A stretch of DNA of 64,000 nucleotides from CBDBBY01 sp965203795 (GTDB lineage Bacteria > Pseudomonadota > Alphaproteobacteria > Rhodobacterales > Rhodobacteraceae): positions 3,224,001 to 3,288,000 of the forward strand of contig OZ241915.1 of assembly GCA_965203795.1 (NCBI GenBank), in the 5' to 3' direction. Under the pieces are notes generated by a model that did not search any database, was not told the DNA's origin, and worked only from the letters and a program-made list of their open reading frames with translations. Positions within the stretch are counted from its first letter, which is position 1. Every line of letters begins with the position of its first letter. This document shows, in pieces, positions 18,337 to 27,979 of this stretch. The translations under genes were made by a program, and so were the position numbers.

Positions 18337-20262
18337 TCAAGGATGCGCAGAATCAGACAGCCCCATTTCGCAAAGAAATCGTGACCGCTCCTTTTTCCAA
18401 CCAAACACTTTGTCCGAATAGGTAAGCGTCAAAACCTTTTGACAACGAGTGATTGCGACGAAGCAATTCCGACGCTCCTCCTGCATTTGTGGGCTTTCAT
18501 CTCCCTTCTTGATAGCGGACCAGCTCGGAAGCTGGTCCTCGACCATTCCAGTCAGATATACATGATCAAACTCCCACCCCTTCGACGAATGTATGGTGTA
18601 ACAAGGAACATCGCCTCTCTTCGGTTCAGAAGCTTTCGAACTTAGATCGAGTTCATGGAGCAGCGTGCGAAGCGTTAAGCCGTCTTTACCATATTGTCGC
18701 TGAATCATGCCGACAAGATTCTCCCACGTTTCGCGCTCGGATCGAAATTCGTCCATCGAATCGTCCCCGTCGCTCTGCGCAACGCGTATCTCTTCAACCC
18801 AGCGGAATGAATTCAAAATGTACCCTCGAAAATCCATTCTATCGACCAAGCCATCAAGCACCCAGCTCCGAATTAGCACCTCAGTGGGCGAGCGCAGGCG
18901 CTGTCTAAGCGCCGCAATCGCCCAACTACGAAGAAAGTTTCCATCCTCGGCACTCGCATGACTTACAATTTCTTCGGCACTTAACTCAACTTCCTCTATC
19001 TCAAAAAAAGTCCTGCACACCTTTCGAAGGTGCTCACGGCTTCCCGGTGCGTTGGCCAATCTCAGCACCGAATGAAGCCACTGCATTGGAATAGAATCAA
19101 ATTCGACCTTCCGAGCAGGCAGGTATCCCCTTATCCCACACCGCTCCAGTTCGCGTACAGCCACCGAAAGCAGCTTTCTCGTCCGCGCAAGCACCGCGCA
19201 ACTACTCCGCTCCCCATCATTTAGGTTGGCAATATCCTTTGCTACCCATGACATCTCGTCATCAACGCAACGAAACCGAAGAAGCCGAGCCGAATTTGAG
19301 GATTGAACAACATTGCATGCACTCTGAGGCATCCTGCTTGGAAAAACGCGTGGGTTGTTTGCGATTAAGCGGTTTGCTAGCTCAACGACCTTTTCCGGGC
19401 AGCGAAAGTTCTCCGGAAGTTGAAGAAGCCTGACGTCGAAATCCTCCATTAGCTCATTAAGCCGCTTGGGACTTGCTCCCCGCCATTGAAAAATGATTTG
19501 ATCATCGTCTGCTACAACAAACAGATTTTTTGACTCCGGATCAACAATTTGACGAAGAATCTCATATTGGGAGCGGTTTGTATCCTGAAACTCATCAACA
19601 CAAACGAAAGGGTACACGCGTTGCACCTGCTTCCGCACGCCTGATCGAGTCCTCAAAAGGTCAAATGCCTCAGCTATCAGACCGGCGAAATCCAAACATT
19701 CGCTCTCAATCATAAGTTTGCGATAACATCGATACGCATTTGCCAAACCGCCGGGGTCTGTAAAGTCATTCTGCACTAGCAGGTCCTCAACGCTATCCAC
19801 CGGTACGCAACGTTCCGTGAGGCGAGTGAACAGCGGTAGCAACCGTTCGCCAGAATGGTTCACTGTAAATGGGTTTGTTCGGCGAATGGCCTCATCCACT
19901 ATCGCTTGCCTGTCGACATCTTGAGTCAGTATCGTAAAATTCGGTTTTAAGCCCACGTGGTGCCCATGTTGTCTAAGCAACGCCGCGGCGTACGAATGAA
20001 ACGTCGTTGCAAGAAATCTGCTTCCGGACTCAGGAACTAAAGCCTCAATCCGTTCCCTCATTTCGACCGCGGCCTTGTTCGTAAAAGTTAATGCGAGAAT
20101 TTTGAAGTGTTTTCCTGATGTCTCTGAAATTATTCGGACCACTCTATGCGTTAGAACTCTCGTCTTCCCCGACCCGGGACCCGCTAGCACTAGCACCGGA
20201 CCATGATCCCACTCGACCGCAGTGAGTTGATTGAAATTAAGCGCCGAAAGGTCCCGATTCAT
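18337..20262 (-). CDS. gajB: UvrD/Rep-type helicase, GajB-like
   Basis: This 641-residue superfamily 1 helicase starts NFNQLTAVEWDHGPVLVLAG. It has Walker A AGPGSGKTRVLTHR near residue 28, ILALTFTNKAAVEMRER (motif Ia), VCVDEFQDTNRSQYEIL near 228 (motif II, DEFQD variant), VADDDQIIFQWRGA (motif III) and TIHSSKGWEFDHVYL near the C-terminus (motif V). Its ATG overlaps the stop of the OLD-like gene by four bases (ATGA), so the pair forms one operon. This order, OLD-family AAA-TOPRIM nuclease then UvrD-like helicase, is that of Gabija and of class 2 OLD systems. The protein is longer than the best-studied GajB (about 500 residues). Composition is A+T-richer than the core genes. Confidence 0.85.
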   Translation of the reverse strand: MNRDLSALNFNQLTAVEWDHGPVLVLAGPGSGKTRVLTHRVVRIISETSGKHFKILALTFTNKAAVEMRERIEALVPESGSRFLATTFHSYAAALLRQHGHHVGLKPNFTILTQDVDRQAIVDEAIRRTNPFTVNHSGERLLPLFTRLTERCVPVDSVEDLLVQNDFTDPGGLANAYRCYRKLMIESECLDFAGLIAEAFDLLRTRSGVRKQVQRVYPFVCVDEFQDTNRSQYEILRQIVDPESKNLFVVADDDQIIFQWRGASPKRLNELMEDFDVRLLQLPENFRCPEKVVELANRLIANNPRVFPSRMPQSACNVVQSSNSARLLRFRCVDDEMSWVAKDIANLNDGERSSCAVLARTRKLLSVAVRELERCGIRGYLPARKVEFDSIPMQWLHSVLRLANAPGSREHLRKVCRTFFEIEEVELSAEEIVSHASAEDGNFLRSWAIAALRQRLRSPTEVLIRSWVLDGLVDRMDFRGYILNSFRWVEEIRVAQSDGDDSMDEFRSERETWENLVGMIQRQYGKDGLTLRTLLHELDLSSKASEPKRGDVPCYTIHSSKGWEFDHVYLTGMVEDQLPSWSAIKKGDESPQMQEERRNCFVAITRCQKVLTLTYSDKVFGWKKERSRFLCEMGLSDSAHP

Positions 20263-21989
20263 TGTGCGTTGCTCGCGAGCTCACATGCGCGGGAGATAAC
20301 CTCCTGTAACAGGTCAGGGACCACACGGCGCTTTCCATTTTCGTTAATTTTGTCAACGATTTTCATGATTGCCTTTATCTTTCCATTTTTTACAAGCGCG
20401 TTGGATATTTGGTCGCAATATTTTAATTTGTCTTTGCTTTCGTCCGCTGTAATCAAATCTTCCTTTTGTTTGCTGACTAGTCCTTTGTACACATCATCGA
20501 ACCCTGCCACACAAAGAAACAACTCCATATTGGGTTGGCTTAATCGTAAAATATGTTTTTGTTGCTCGCGGTCTTTCAGTTCGCGTTTTGCGGCATTCCA
20601 ATATTTTTTGCCCGCGCTGTCACCATCCATGAGCGCGAACCACTCAATTCCAAACTGATCGGCGAGCTTGATCAGCTTATCTATTCCAATCTGAGCATAC
20701 TCCACACACGAAACACCATGCAAATGCAGATCAGATCCCATTGTCTTTGCGCACTCGGGGATAAGCACCGCTTCTGTTTCGCCCTCGACAAGAAGCCAGC
20801 AACGCGCAAATAGCAAATTTCCGCGCGAGGACCGGACTGCATGATCAAGCTTCCTAAGTTCTGCATCGGATAGCAGGCCATCTTTGTAGCGATGGATCGA
20901 TATCGCGCCATTCGTGCGGCGCAGCCGACGAATGCTGTCAAAGGGAATCTCCGAAAGAAGATCCCCGGAATGGGTTGAAATCAACTTCCGAGCCTTTAGG
21001 CCCTGCAACCTTCTAGCGAAAGACCTTACTGCGGAAGGGTGAAGATGAGCTTCGGGTTCCTCTAGCGCGAGTATGTGGTTCGTACGCGATCCGAGGAATC
21101 CGCCGCCATCTTCCTCCAACTTGCTGTTAATGAACGCCTCGAACAAGCTGATAACCGCAATGCTCTGCGTGCCGCTGCCGTGCAATCCGACAGGGATCTT
21201 CGCACCTGTGCCAGAGGCAAGATTGACCTGAGCGCGAGAGAGTATGTCAAAAATTCTCGAAGGAATGGCATCAATCCAAACTTGTCCAGCGCCGCGTATT
21301 CCGGTCTGCTCCGCTACCTTTTCAAGGTGATTGCCGACAACCTTGAACGCGCTGTGCTTTTCAACTACCAATTTATTCAGTTCCAACAGCTGCCGTTCAA
21401 GATCGGACTTTTCGGATTCAGAAATATCCAGACTCCGGACGAATGGTCGCCAGAATGTTGAACTTGCGCTGAATGCTTTCGATGCATCCCGGAGCGCTGA
21501 AAGTTGGGACGTCGGCCAGATATTCTGCAGGTTTAAGACTAAACGCCGCATATTTGACACCGTAAGCGGTTCGCCCGCCAAGTCCAAAAAATCATAGTCC
21601 TGTGTAAATTCATGCAATTCTCGATCAAATCTGCTCTCGACCCGAAAAATCACGCAACTGGTCCCGTCATCGGCGATTTGTTCTACATCGGCCATAAGTT
21701 GCGAAATTTCTTCCTGTATCCTGATCTGCTCGTTTCCCGCGAACGTGATCACGATTCTGATCGGATCGCAGGTTGACGGATCCGAATCCTGGCTTCCTAA
21801 GTGGTAATCGTATTCTTTGAAGATTGGTCCGCGCCAAATGTACGGACGGGTCATGCAAATGTGGAACGCATCCAAGATAGTGGACTTGCCAGTATTGTTT
21901 TCTCCAATGAGCACACACAAGTCATCCAGTGGAACCGACAATTCCTTAATGCCTCGGAAATTCTGTATATCGAGTTTAACGGGGAACAT
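20259..21989 (-). CDS. gajA: OLD-family ATPase-TOPRIM nuclease, GajA-like
   Basis: This 576-residue protein has the class 2 OLD architecture. The N-terminal ABC-type ATPase has LDIQNFRGIKELSVPL, Walker A GENNTGKSTILDAFH near residue 30 and Walker B ILALEEPEAHLHP near 308, with H-loop LISTHSGD. A C-terminal TOPRIM nuclease domain follows, with CWLLVEGETEAVLIPE near 400 supplying the Glu and FALMDGDSAGKKYW near 452 supplying the Asp pair. Length matches known GajA (about 578). In Gabija, GajA oligomers nick phage DNA and GajB cooperates. Here the two genes overlap by ATGA and nothing looks damaged, so the system may be functional. Confidence 0.87.
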   Translation of the reverse strand: MFPVKLDIQNFRGIKELSVPLDDLCVLIGENNTGKSTILDAFHICMTRPYIWRGPIFKEYDYHLGSQDSDPSTCDPIRIVITFAGNEQIRIQEEISQLMADVEQIADDGTSCVIFRVESRFDRELHEFTQDYDFLDLAGEPLTVSNMRRLVLNLQNIWPTSQLSALRDASKAFSASSTFWRPFVRSLDISESEKSDLERQLLELNKLVVEKHSAFKVVGNHLEKVAEQTGIRGAGQVWIDAIPSRIFDILSRAQVNLASGTGAKIPVGLHGSGTQSIAVISLFEAFINSKLEEDGGGFLGSRTNHILALEEPEAHLHPSAVRSFARRLQGLKARKLISTHSGDLLSEIPFDSIRRLRRTNGAISIHRYKDGLLSDAELRKLDHAVRSSRGNLLFARCWLLVEGETEAVLIPECAKTMGSDLHLHGVSCVEYAQIGIDKLIKLADQFGIEWFALMDGDSAGKKYWNAAKRELKDREQQKHILRLSQPNMELFLCVAGFDDVYKGLVSKQKEDLITADESKDKLKYCDQISNALVKNGKIKAIMKIVDKINENGKRRVVPDLLQEVISRACELASNAQ

Positions 21990-22528
21990 GGTTTGCGTCC
22001 TTATCGTTTTAATGAATTCCGCGGGTCGGTGCTAGGAGCGTTGCGAATCCATGTTTTCCTTATGGCCGAATTTGTGCATGGCGGATAGTTTCGTATTGGA
22101 TCCGACAGCAAGTTTTCTTTAGCTGAAACCCGAGCTGCTTCCGGCTTTCCCATCGTTATGGGCGGAACCGGTGCGGGTGAGTGCTTGGTATCCAATATAT
22201 CGGCCTATTTCAACCTACAAGCTAATTGACGTTGCCCAACCAAATCGCAGGACTCGGTTTGAGCGAAGCTCGAGATTTCATGCACGCCGCGATAAATGCA
22301 TCGAACTTCCGGTCGGCCTCTATCGCATCCTTGACCTTGGTCGCCCTTCGCAGCCCAATGTAAGGCACGCCCGTTGCAGCCTCAATCACAGGCAAGTTGT
22401 TGCAATTCATGAGGGTCCTCGCGACCCGCTAGAGATCGTCACAAAGTTTGCACTGCCTCCGTACTGGTTGTCAAGGGGTGGAATTCATTTTACATTCGCG
22501 TTGTGACGATTGACGAAACACGAAAACG
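21990..22528. other. Intergenic between divergent gajA and the AAA ATPase; possible small ORF
   Basis: About 540 bases that should contain two divergent promoters. The minus strand 22222-22410 could encode 62 residues (MNCNNLPVIEAATGVPYIGL...), which looks protein-like, but I recognise no family. No firm regulatory site was identified. Confidence 0.3.
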
Positions 22529-23641
22529 ATGGACGAAGAACTAATCGAAGCGTTCGGCGCCGCGATGTCGGGCGACTATGTCCGAGTCCGGCGCGCCGGC
22601 AACCGGATTGCCCGCGCGCTCGACGAGAGCAATCGACAGAATGCGGCGCGGAAGATTCGAGCTATCGTCCGCAAGAAGGGGATTCCGCTGCAGGCTCAGA
22701 ACCTTTCCAGGGCCTTGCCTGTGGATTCTGTCTCGCGCCTCCCCCTCGTCGAAGAACAGGATCCACCGAGCTCGCCGCTGTTTACAAACGCGCATGTTCG
22801 AACCGTGCTCGGCCGATTTCTTGAGGACGCACGACACGTCGATCTACTGATCGAGAAGGGCCTGCCTCCTCGGCTCTCGCTGGTGCTGTCGGGCCCGCCA
22901 GGAACAGGCAAGTCACTGCTTGCGGGCCATCTGGCCGAGCACTTGGACAAGCCCTTGTTCGTTGTCCGTCTCGATTCGCTGATTTCATCGCGCCTCGGCG
23001 AAACGGCGAAGAACATTCGGGGGATCTTCGACTTTGTGCCCGCCAAGAACGCAGTGCTCTTTTTGGATGAGCTGGATGCGATCGCCAAGCTCAGGGACGA
23101 TAGGCACGAGCTTGGCGAACTGAAACGGGTGGTCAACACGGTTCTTCAAGGTATGGATTCCTTGGACAACCATTCCATCGTCGTCGCAGCAACCAACCAT
23201 TCGCATCTACTCGACAGCGCGATCTGGCGACGCTTTCCGTACAAGATCGATATGGATCTTCCCGATTACGATGTTCGCACGGAATTGTGGCATTACTTCC
23301 TTTACGAAGGCGATCCCGAAGGTCAACGCAACGCTCGTGTTTTGTCGGCGATTTCCGACGGAATGAGCGGTGCCGACATCGAAAACTTGGCATTTTCAGT
23401 TCGCAGACAAAGCCTTCTGGAGGATTCGCCGATCAATTCCGCAACAGTTGCTTGGATGGTATTTGCCTCGCGTCGGGAGTCTTCGTGTCACCCGCCGCAA
23501 TCACTTTCGGCGGAACAGAAACGAAAGCTTGCCATCGCATTGTCCGAAGCGGCAGGCATAAGAATGGTTGAAATCGCAGAGCTTATAGGCGTTAGCCGCC
23601 AGATGGTTGCGCGCTACATCAAAAACTACGGAAATGCCTGA
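22529..23641 (+). CDS. AAA ATPase with C-terminal helix-turn-helix (IetA-like)
   Basis: This 370-residue protein has an N-terminal helical region, then a classical AAA module: Walker A SGPPGTGKSLLAGHLAEH near residue 128, Walker B AVLFLDELDAIAKLRDD near 175, VVAATNHSHLLDSAIWRRF with sensor and Arg finger near 215. The end (GIRMVEIAELIGVSRQMVAR) is a helix-turn-helix. Such ATPases usually precede a subtilisin-like serine protease gene (IetA/IetS-type pairs, scored as defence or plasmid-stabilisation systems). Here the expected downstream frame opens with the right overlap but soon fails, so the ATPase looks orphaned. The ATPase itself is intact. Confidence 0.75.
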   Translation: MDEELIEAFGAAMSGDYVRVRRAGNRIARALDESNRQNAARKIRAIVRKKGIPLQAQNLSRALPVDSVSRLPLVEEQDPPSSPLFTNAHVRTVLGRFLEDARHVDLLIEKGLPPRLSLVLSGPPGTGKSLLAGHLAEHLDKPLFVVRLDSLISSRLGETAKNIRGIFDFVPAKNAVLFLDELDAIAKLRDDRHELGELKRVVNTVLQGMDSLDNHSIVVAATNHSHLLDSAIWRRFPYKIDMDLPDYDVRTELWHYFLYEGDPEGQRNARVLSAISDGMSGADIENLAFSVRRQSLLEDSPINSATVAWMVFASRRESSCHPPQSLSAEQKRKLAIALSEAAGIRMVEIAELIGVSRQMVARYIKNYGNA

Positions 23642-23831
23642 AGCCCTGCACCTGCTTCTCGATCCTGTTCTATCCTTGCACATCAAACCGGATCATGTGT
23701 CCGCCCGCAGCGGTAGGAAATCACGATTGAGCATGATGGTCGGGCCGCTCGAAGGTCAGCGCTGCGAGTTGTCGTGTCAACAGGTGGATCTTCATTTGTG
23801 TCGCAAAGACCCGCAACAATTTGCAGGATGA
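23634..23831 (+). pseudogene. Remnant of a probable subtilisin-like partner gene (IetS-like N-terminus)
   Basis: An ATG at 23634 overlaps the end of the AAA ATPase gene and opens MPEALHLLLDPVL, then HVSARSGRKSRL, which is similar in tone to the N-termini of the S8-family proteases that follow IetA-like ATPases. It stops after 65 codons, and no D/H/S catalytic motifs are seen in the remaining 200 bases before the next gene. I read it as a truncated partner. The family link rests on position plus a short, weak resemblance. Confidence 0.4.
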
Positions 23832-24045
23832 ACGTTGATTTCCGCGCAGATGTTCGACGATTGGTCTGCAAAATCTTGGACACACGAAAACGCTCGACCG
23901 AACGCTGGACGCCGGACAAGGAACGGTTCCTGAATCTCAGGGGGCATCAGCACGCGATCATCTTGTTCGCTGCGCCTTTCGACATTGACTGTTTCGTGTC
24001 GGCGTCGGATTGTGTGGCGGAATTCGCAACGAACGGCGCAAATCC

Positions 24046-26064
24046 ATGAAGACGAGAACTGATTTTCCGCGGAAGACGAAGACCTTGGAGGGAACATGGA
24101 TTCCGCTTTCGGACGGCGTTCGCCTTTCGGCCAAGATCTGGCTTCCCGAGGATGCCGAAGAGCACCCTGTCCCTGCAATCCTTGAGTACCTTCCCTACAG
24201 GTACCAAGACGGAACGGCGCCTCGCGATGCGCTTACCCATCCGTATTTCGCCGGGCACGGCTACGCCTGCGTCCGCGTCGACATGCGCGGCGCCGGGAAC
24301 TCCGAAGGCGTGCTTCTCGGCGAGTATCTCAAGCAGGAGCAGGACGACGCGCTGGAGGTGCTCGACTGGATCGCCCGACAGCCGTGGTCCACCGGCAAAG
24401 CGGGCATGATCGGGATTTCCTGGGGAGGCTTCAACGGCCTGCAGGTCGCTGCGCGGCGGCCCGAATCCCTGAAGGCCGTCGTTTCGATCTGCTCGACCGA
24501 CGACAGATACGCGGACGACATCCATTTCATGGGCGGAGCGATGCTGTGCGACAACATTGCTTGGTCGACTTACATGTTCTCGCTGAACACCACGCCGCCC
24601 GATCCCCGCCTGCTCGGCGAAGCATGGAGGGACGTCTGGACCCGGCGGCTCAAGGAAAGCGGGCTGTGGCTGGAGCAATGGCTCGAGAATCTTCACCGGA
24701 ACGACTTCTACAAGCACGGCTCCATCTGCGAGAACTACGGCGACGTGGAATGCGCGGTCTACGCGGTCGGCGGTTGGGCCGATGGCTACTCGAACGCCGT
24801 GTTCAGGCTGCTCTCTAGATTGAAGTCGCCCTGCAAAGGGCTCGTGGGGCCATGGGCGCACAAATACCCCCACTTCGCGAAGCCCGGACCCTCGATAGGA
24901 TTCCTTCAGGAATGTCTTCGCTGGTGGGATCATTGGCTGAAAGGCACCGAGAACGGCATCATGGACGAACCCGTTCTGCGCGTCTGGATGGAGGATCCCA
25001 CACCCCCGCGCACTCAGTGCGAACACCGCCCCGGACGCTGGGTTGCCGAAAGCACATGGCCTGCGCCCGGCATCGCCGACCGGACCTATCAGATGGAGGA
25101 GGCGAGGCTTTCGGAGTCCCGCGCCGGAGGGTCCGATCTCCGGATCTCTTCGCCGCTGACCACCGGGCAGGCCGGAGGGGCGTGGTGTCCGCACGGCGAA
25201 AGCCCCGACCAGGCGGCGGACCAACGGGTGGAAGCAGGCGGGTCTCTCAATTTCGACACGCCTGAGCTTTCGTCCGATCTCGAATGCCTCGGCGCGCCTA
25301 TCGCTGAGCTCGAGCTCGCTTGCGACAAGCCGACGGGGCAGATCGCGGTCTGCTTGAACGAAATCCATCGGGACGGCAGCGTCTCGAGGATATCATTCGG
25401 CCTGCTCAATCTTGCGCACCGGAACAGCCACGAGCGGCCCGAGCCGGTCGTGCCGGACGCCTTCCAGAAAGTTGAGGTCAGGCTGAACGAGATTGCCCAC
25501 CGGTTTGCGGCGGGCAGCCGGATTCGGGTTTCCGTTTCCACTTCCTATTGGCCGATCGCTTGGCCCTCGCCGGAGAAGGTGACGGCGACTTTGCGGACCT
25601 CCGGCTGCATTTTCCGTCTGCCGGAACGCAAGCCCGATGCTGGCGATTCCCGCCTGACGCCCTTCGACGAGCCGGAAGGCGCGCCGCCGCTCAGAAAGAC
25701 CGTTCTGCGGGAACCGAAAGCATCCTGGACGATCGAGGCCGATATGGGAACCGGCCGTCTCGCAACCAGGTTGCAGGACGACGAAGGCATTGCGGTGTTC
25801 GACGATTACGACGGCTGGGCTGTCGAGTCGACGCACGACGAAACCTACTCCATCCATCCCGACGATCCAGATTCGGCGAGCTGCGACATCGTCTGGACGG
25901 AGAAATTCTCCCGCGGCGACTGGGAGGTCTCCTCACGAACGCGCGCGGCGGTTACATGCACCCGCACCCACTTCGTGGTGGAAGCCGATCTCGAAGCGTG
26001 GGAAGGGAGCGAGCCCGCCCACCAGCAGTCTTGGCGCAAATCGTTCGAGCGCAAGCTGGTATAG
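24046..26064 (+). CDS. CocE/NonD-family alpha/beta hydrolase (X-Pro dipeptidyl-peptidase-like)
   Basis: This 672-residue hydrolase of the CocE/X-Pro dipeptidyl-peptidase family has the N-terminal catalytic domain opening TWIPLSDGVRLSAKIWLP. VRVDMRGAGNSEG follows, and the nucleophile elbow MIGISWGGFNGLQ places the serine near residue 125. GLVGPWAHKYPHF carries the probable catalytic His. The C-terminal half is a jelly-roll domain (FGLLNLAHRNSHE, SRIRVSVSTSYWPIAWPSPE). ATG 24046 gives the usual family N-terminus. An earlier ATG (24010) adds 12 unlikely residues. There is no signal peptide. It follows the defence island and stands 74 bases before iolC with no evident functional link. Confidence 0.88.
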   Translation: MKTRTDFPRKTKTLEGTWIPLSDGVRLSAKIWLPEDAEEHPVPAILEYLPYRYQDGTAPRDALTHPYFAGHGYACVRVDMRGAGNSEGVLLGEYLKQEQDDALEVLDWIARQPWSTGKAGMIGISWGGFNGLQVAARRPESLKAVVSICSTDDRYADDIHFMGGAMLCDNIAWSTYMFSLNTTPPDPRLLGEAWRDVWTRRLKESGLWLEQWLENLHRNDFYKHGSICENYGDVECAVYAVGGWADGYSNAVFRLLSRLKSPCKGLVGPWAHKYPHFAKPGPSIGFLQECLRWWDHWLKGTENGIMDEPVLRVWMEDPTPPRTQCEHRPGRWVAESTWPAPGIADRTYQMEEARLSESRAGGSDLRISSPLTTGQAGGAWCPHGESPDQAADQRVEAGGSLNFDTPELSSDLECLGAPIAELELACDKPTGQIAVCLNEIHRDGSVSRISFGLLNLAHRNSHERPEPVVPDAFQKVEVRLNEIAHRFAAGSRIRVSVSTSYWPIAWPSPEKVTATLRTSGCIFRLPERKPDAGDSRLTPFDEPEGAPPLRKTVLREPKASWTIEADMGTGRLATRLQDDEGIAVFDDYDGWAVESTHDETYSIHPDDPDSASCDIVWTEKFSRGDWEVSSRTRAAVTCTRTHFVVEADLEAWEGSEPAHQQSWRKSFERKLV

Positions 26065-26138
26065 CTCTTGCTTCGCTGAATCGACAACGTGCGGCAATTT
26101 GAATAGGCGGTGCCCGCCACGAAGTCGCGAAGTTTCGA

Positions 26139-27125
26139 ATGCCCGCCGGTCTGCACATCGCAAGGAACAGTTTTGTGGTCCTCGGGCGGGCCGGAATGGA
26201 TTTGTACCCCGATCCCCCGGGCACAAGAATCGAAAACGCGACCCGTTATCTGGCGCATCTGGGAGGATCCTCCGCGAACATTGCGGTAGCGATCGCAAAG
26301 CTGGGCGGCCAGGCGTCGCTGGTCACTTCCGTTTCCAACGACGCCATCGGACGGTTCTGTTTGAACCAGCTTTCGGAATACGGAGTCGACGCGAGGCACG
26401 TGAAGGTCGTCGGGGGACGTGCCAGCAATCCGCTGGCGTTCGCGGAGAGTTGCTGGGAGGACTACAAAGCGGTCCTTTACCGGAACGGCGCTGCGGATCT
26501 GGAAGTCGAAGCGGAGGATGTCGACGCTGTCGATTACCAATCATTCGGCGCGCTGATCGCAACCGGAACCGTGTTCGCGTCCGAGCCGTCGCGGAGCTCG
26601 TCGTTCCGCGCGCTTGAACGTGCGGCCGCGGCTGGCCTGCCGGTCGTGTTCGATCTCGATTTCCGAAGCTATTCCTGGCCGAAGCCCGAAGCTGCGGCGG
26701 AGACCTATGCGCAGGTCTGCGGAATGTGCGATGCGGTTGTGGGAAACGATGAGGAATTCGACATTTTCGGCGGCGGGCCGCAGCGGGGGCTCAGCAAGGC
26801 CCGCGAACTGGCTGCGGAGGGAGTCAAGGCAGTCGTCCACAAGATGGGCGAGCGCGGCGCCGTCACCATCGCCGGGGGCGACGAATTCCGGACCGGCATC
26901 TTCGAGACCGAGCCGTTGAAGCCCGTCGGCGCAGGCGACGCCTTCATGGGCGGATTCGCGGTATCGCTTGCGGAAGGCCGGCCGATGCGGGAATGCGTGC
27001 TCCGGGGGTCGGCATGCGCTGCGATCGTTGTATCGCGCGTCGGATGCGCCCCGGCCTGCCCGGACGCACGTGAACTTGAGGAGTTCCTCGCCTCCCGGCA
27101 GGAATCCATCAGCCAGGAAAGCTGA
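26139..27125 (+). CDS. iolC: 5-dehydro-2-deoxygluconokinase (IolC), PfkB family
   Basis: This 328-residue PfkB/ribokinase-type sugar kinase has ARNSFVVLGRAGMDLYPDPPG at the start (quoted in part), then LGGSSANIAVAIAKLGG near residue 41, the first PfkB signature. It ends with EPLKPVGAGDAFMGGFAVSL near 265, the second signature with the catalytic Asp. IolC phosphorylates 5-dehydro-2-deoxy-D-gluconate in myo-inositol degradation. The assignment is supported by the next two genes, an IolB isomerase and a class II aldolase acting on its product. It is separated from iolB by 11 bases. Confidence 0.88.
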   Translation: MPAGLHIARNSFVVLGRAGMDLYPDPPGTRIENATRYLAHLGGSSANIAVAIAKLGGQASLVTSVSNDAIGRFCLNQLSEYGVDARHVKVVGGRASNPLAFAESCWEDYKAVLYRNGAADLEVEAEDVDAVDYQSFGALIATGTVFASEPSRSSSFRALERAAAAGLPVVFDLDFRSYSWPKPEAAAETYAQVCGMCDAVVGNDEEFDIFGGGPQRGLSKARELAAEGVKAVVHKMGERGAVTIAGGDEFRTGIFETEPLKPVGAGDAFMGGFAVSLAEGRPMRECVLRGSACAAIVVSRVGCAPACPDARELEEFLASRQESISQES

Positions 27126-27136
27126 GCGAGCAAAGG

Positions 27137-27979
27137 ATGCATATCCCTCCGTACGACAACCGGAACGAACCTCTGGTTCCCGCGGGCGGCCCCGTGGTCC
27201 CGTTGAACTATTTCAACATCGTCAAGCTTTCCGAAGGCGAGGCGTTTTCCTACGAGGTGCCCGGGTTCGAAACCTGCATCGTGCCTGCCACAGGCACCGT
27301 GGACGTCTCGGCGTGCGGGAAGGAATTCCGGTCGCTGGGGAACCGAGGCACGGACGTCTGGGACGGCGAACCCGAAGGGGCGTACGTTTCCCGCGGCGGC
27401 GCAGCCGAATTCCGCTGCGTTTCGGAAAGCACGGAAGTGTTCGTCGCAGGCGCGAAGTGCGATGACCGGTTCGAGCCTTTCGCCGTCCGCGCCGACGATC
27501 TGGACATCGTCCAGTACGGCTCCGACGACACGAAGACCCACCGCAAAATCAAGCACATCCTGGGACAGAAGCAGCAAGGCCGGGTCGGGCGGCTGCTCGT
27601 GTCGGAACTGTTTACCGTCGGAACCGGCGGGTGGTCGGGCTTCCCGTCGCACAAGCACGACGACGACCGGCCCCCGGCCGAAACCCGCCACGACGAAACC
27701 TACAACTTCCGGTTCAAGCCGAATCGCGGCTCGGCGCTCCAGCTGCTCCAGAACGGCGATGAGGAGCCCGGCGAAGCCTTCCACGTCGTGGACGGCTCGA
27801 CTTTCTGCATAGGCAAAGGATACCACCCCTGCGTCGTGCTTCCAGGATACGAGATGTACTACTTCACGATACTCGGCGGTTACAGCCAGCGCGGCCTGAT
27901 TCAGCACTTCCAGCCCGCCCACGCGGATCAAGTGCACACAATTCCCGGAATCGCGGACATGATCGCGAAATTCAAATGA
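27137..27979 (+). CDS. iolB: 5-deoxy-glucuronate isomerase (IolB)
   Basis: This 280-residue bicupin protein matches IolB, which converts 5-deoxy-D-glucuronate to 5-dehydro-2-deoxy-D-gluconate in inositol catabolism. The family-specific metal-binding cupin region reads GGWSGFPSHKHDDDRPPAETRHDETYNF (residues about 168-195), seen here as SHKHD, ETRHDE and further His residues. YHPCVVLPGYEMYYFTILGG follows near the C-terminus. AAAGG precedes ATG 27137. Its stop overlaps the start of the aldolase gene by ATGA. Confidence 0.92.
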   Translation: MHIPPYDNRNEPLVPAGGPVVPLNYFNIVKLSEGEAFSYEVPGFETCIVPATGTVDVSACGKEFRSLGNRGTDVWDGEPEGAYVSRGGAAEFRCVSESTEVFVAGAKCDDRFEPFAVRADDLDIVQYGSDDTKTHRKIKHILGQKQQGRVGRLLVSELFTVGTGGWSGFPSHKHDDDRPPAETRHDETYNFRFKPNRGSALQLLQNGDEEPGEAFHVVDGSTFCIGKGYHPCVVLPGYEMYYFTILGGYSQRGLIQHFQPAHADQVHTIPGIADMIAKFK

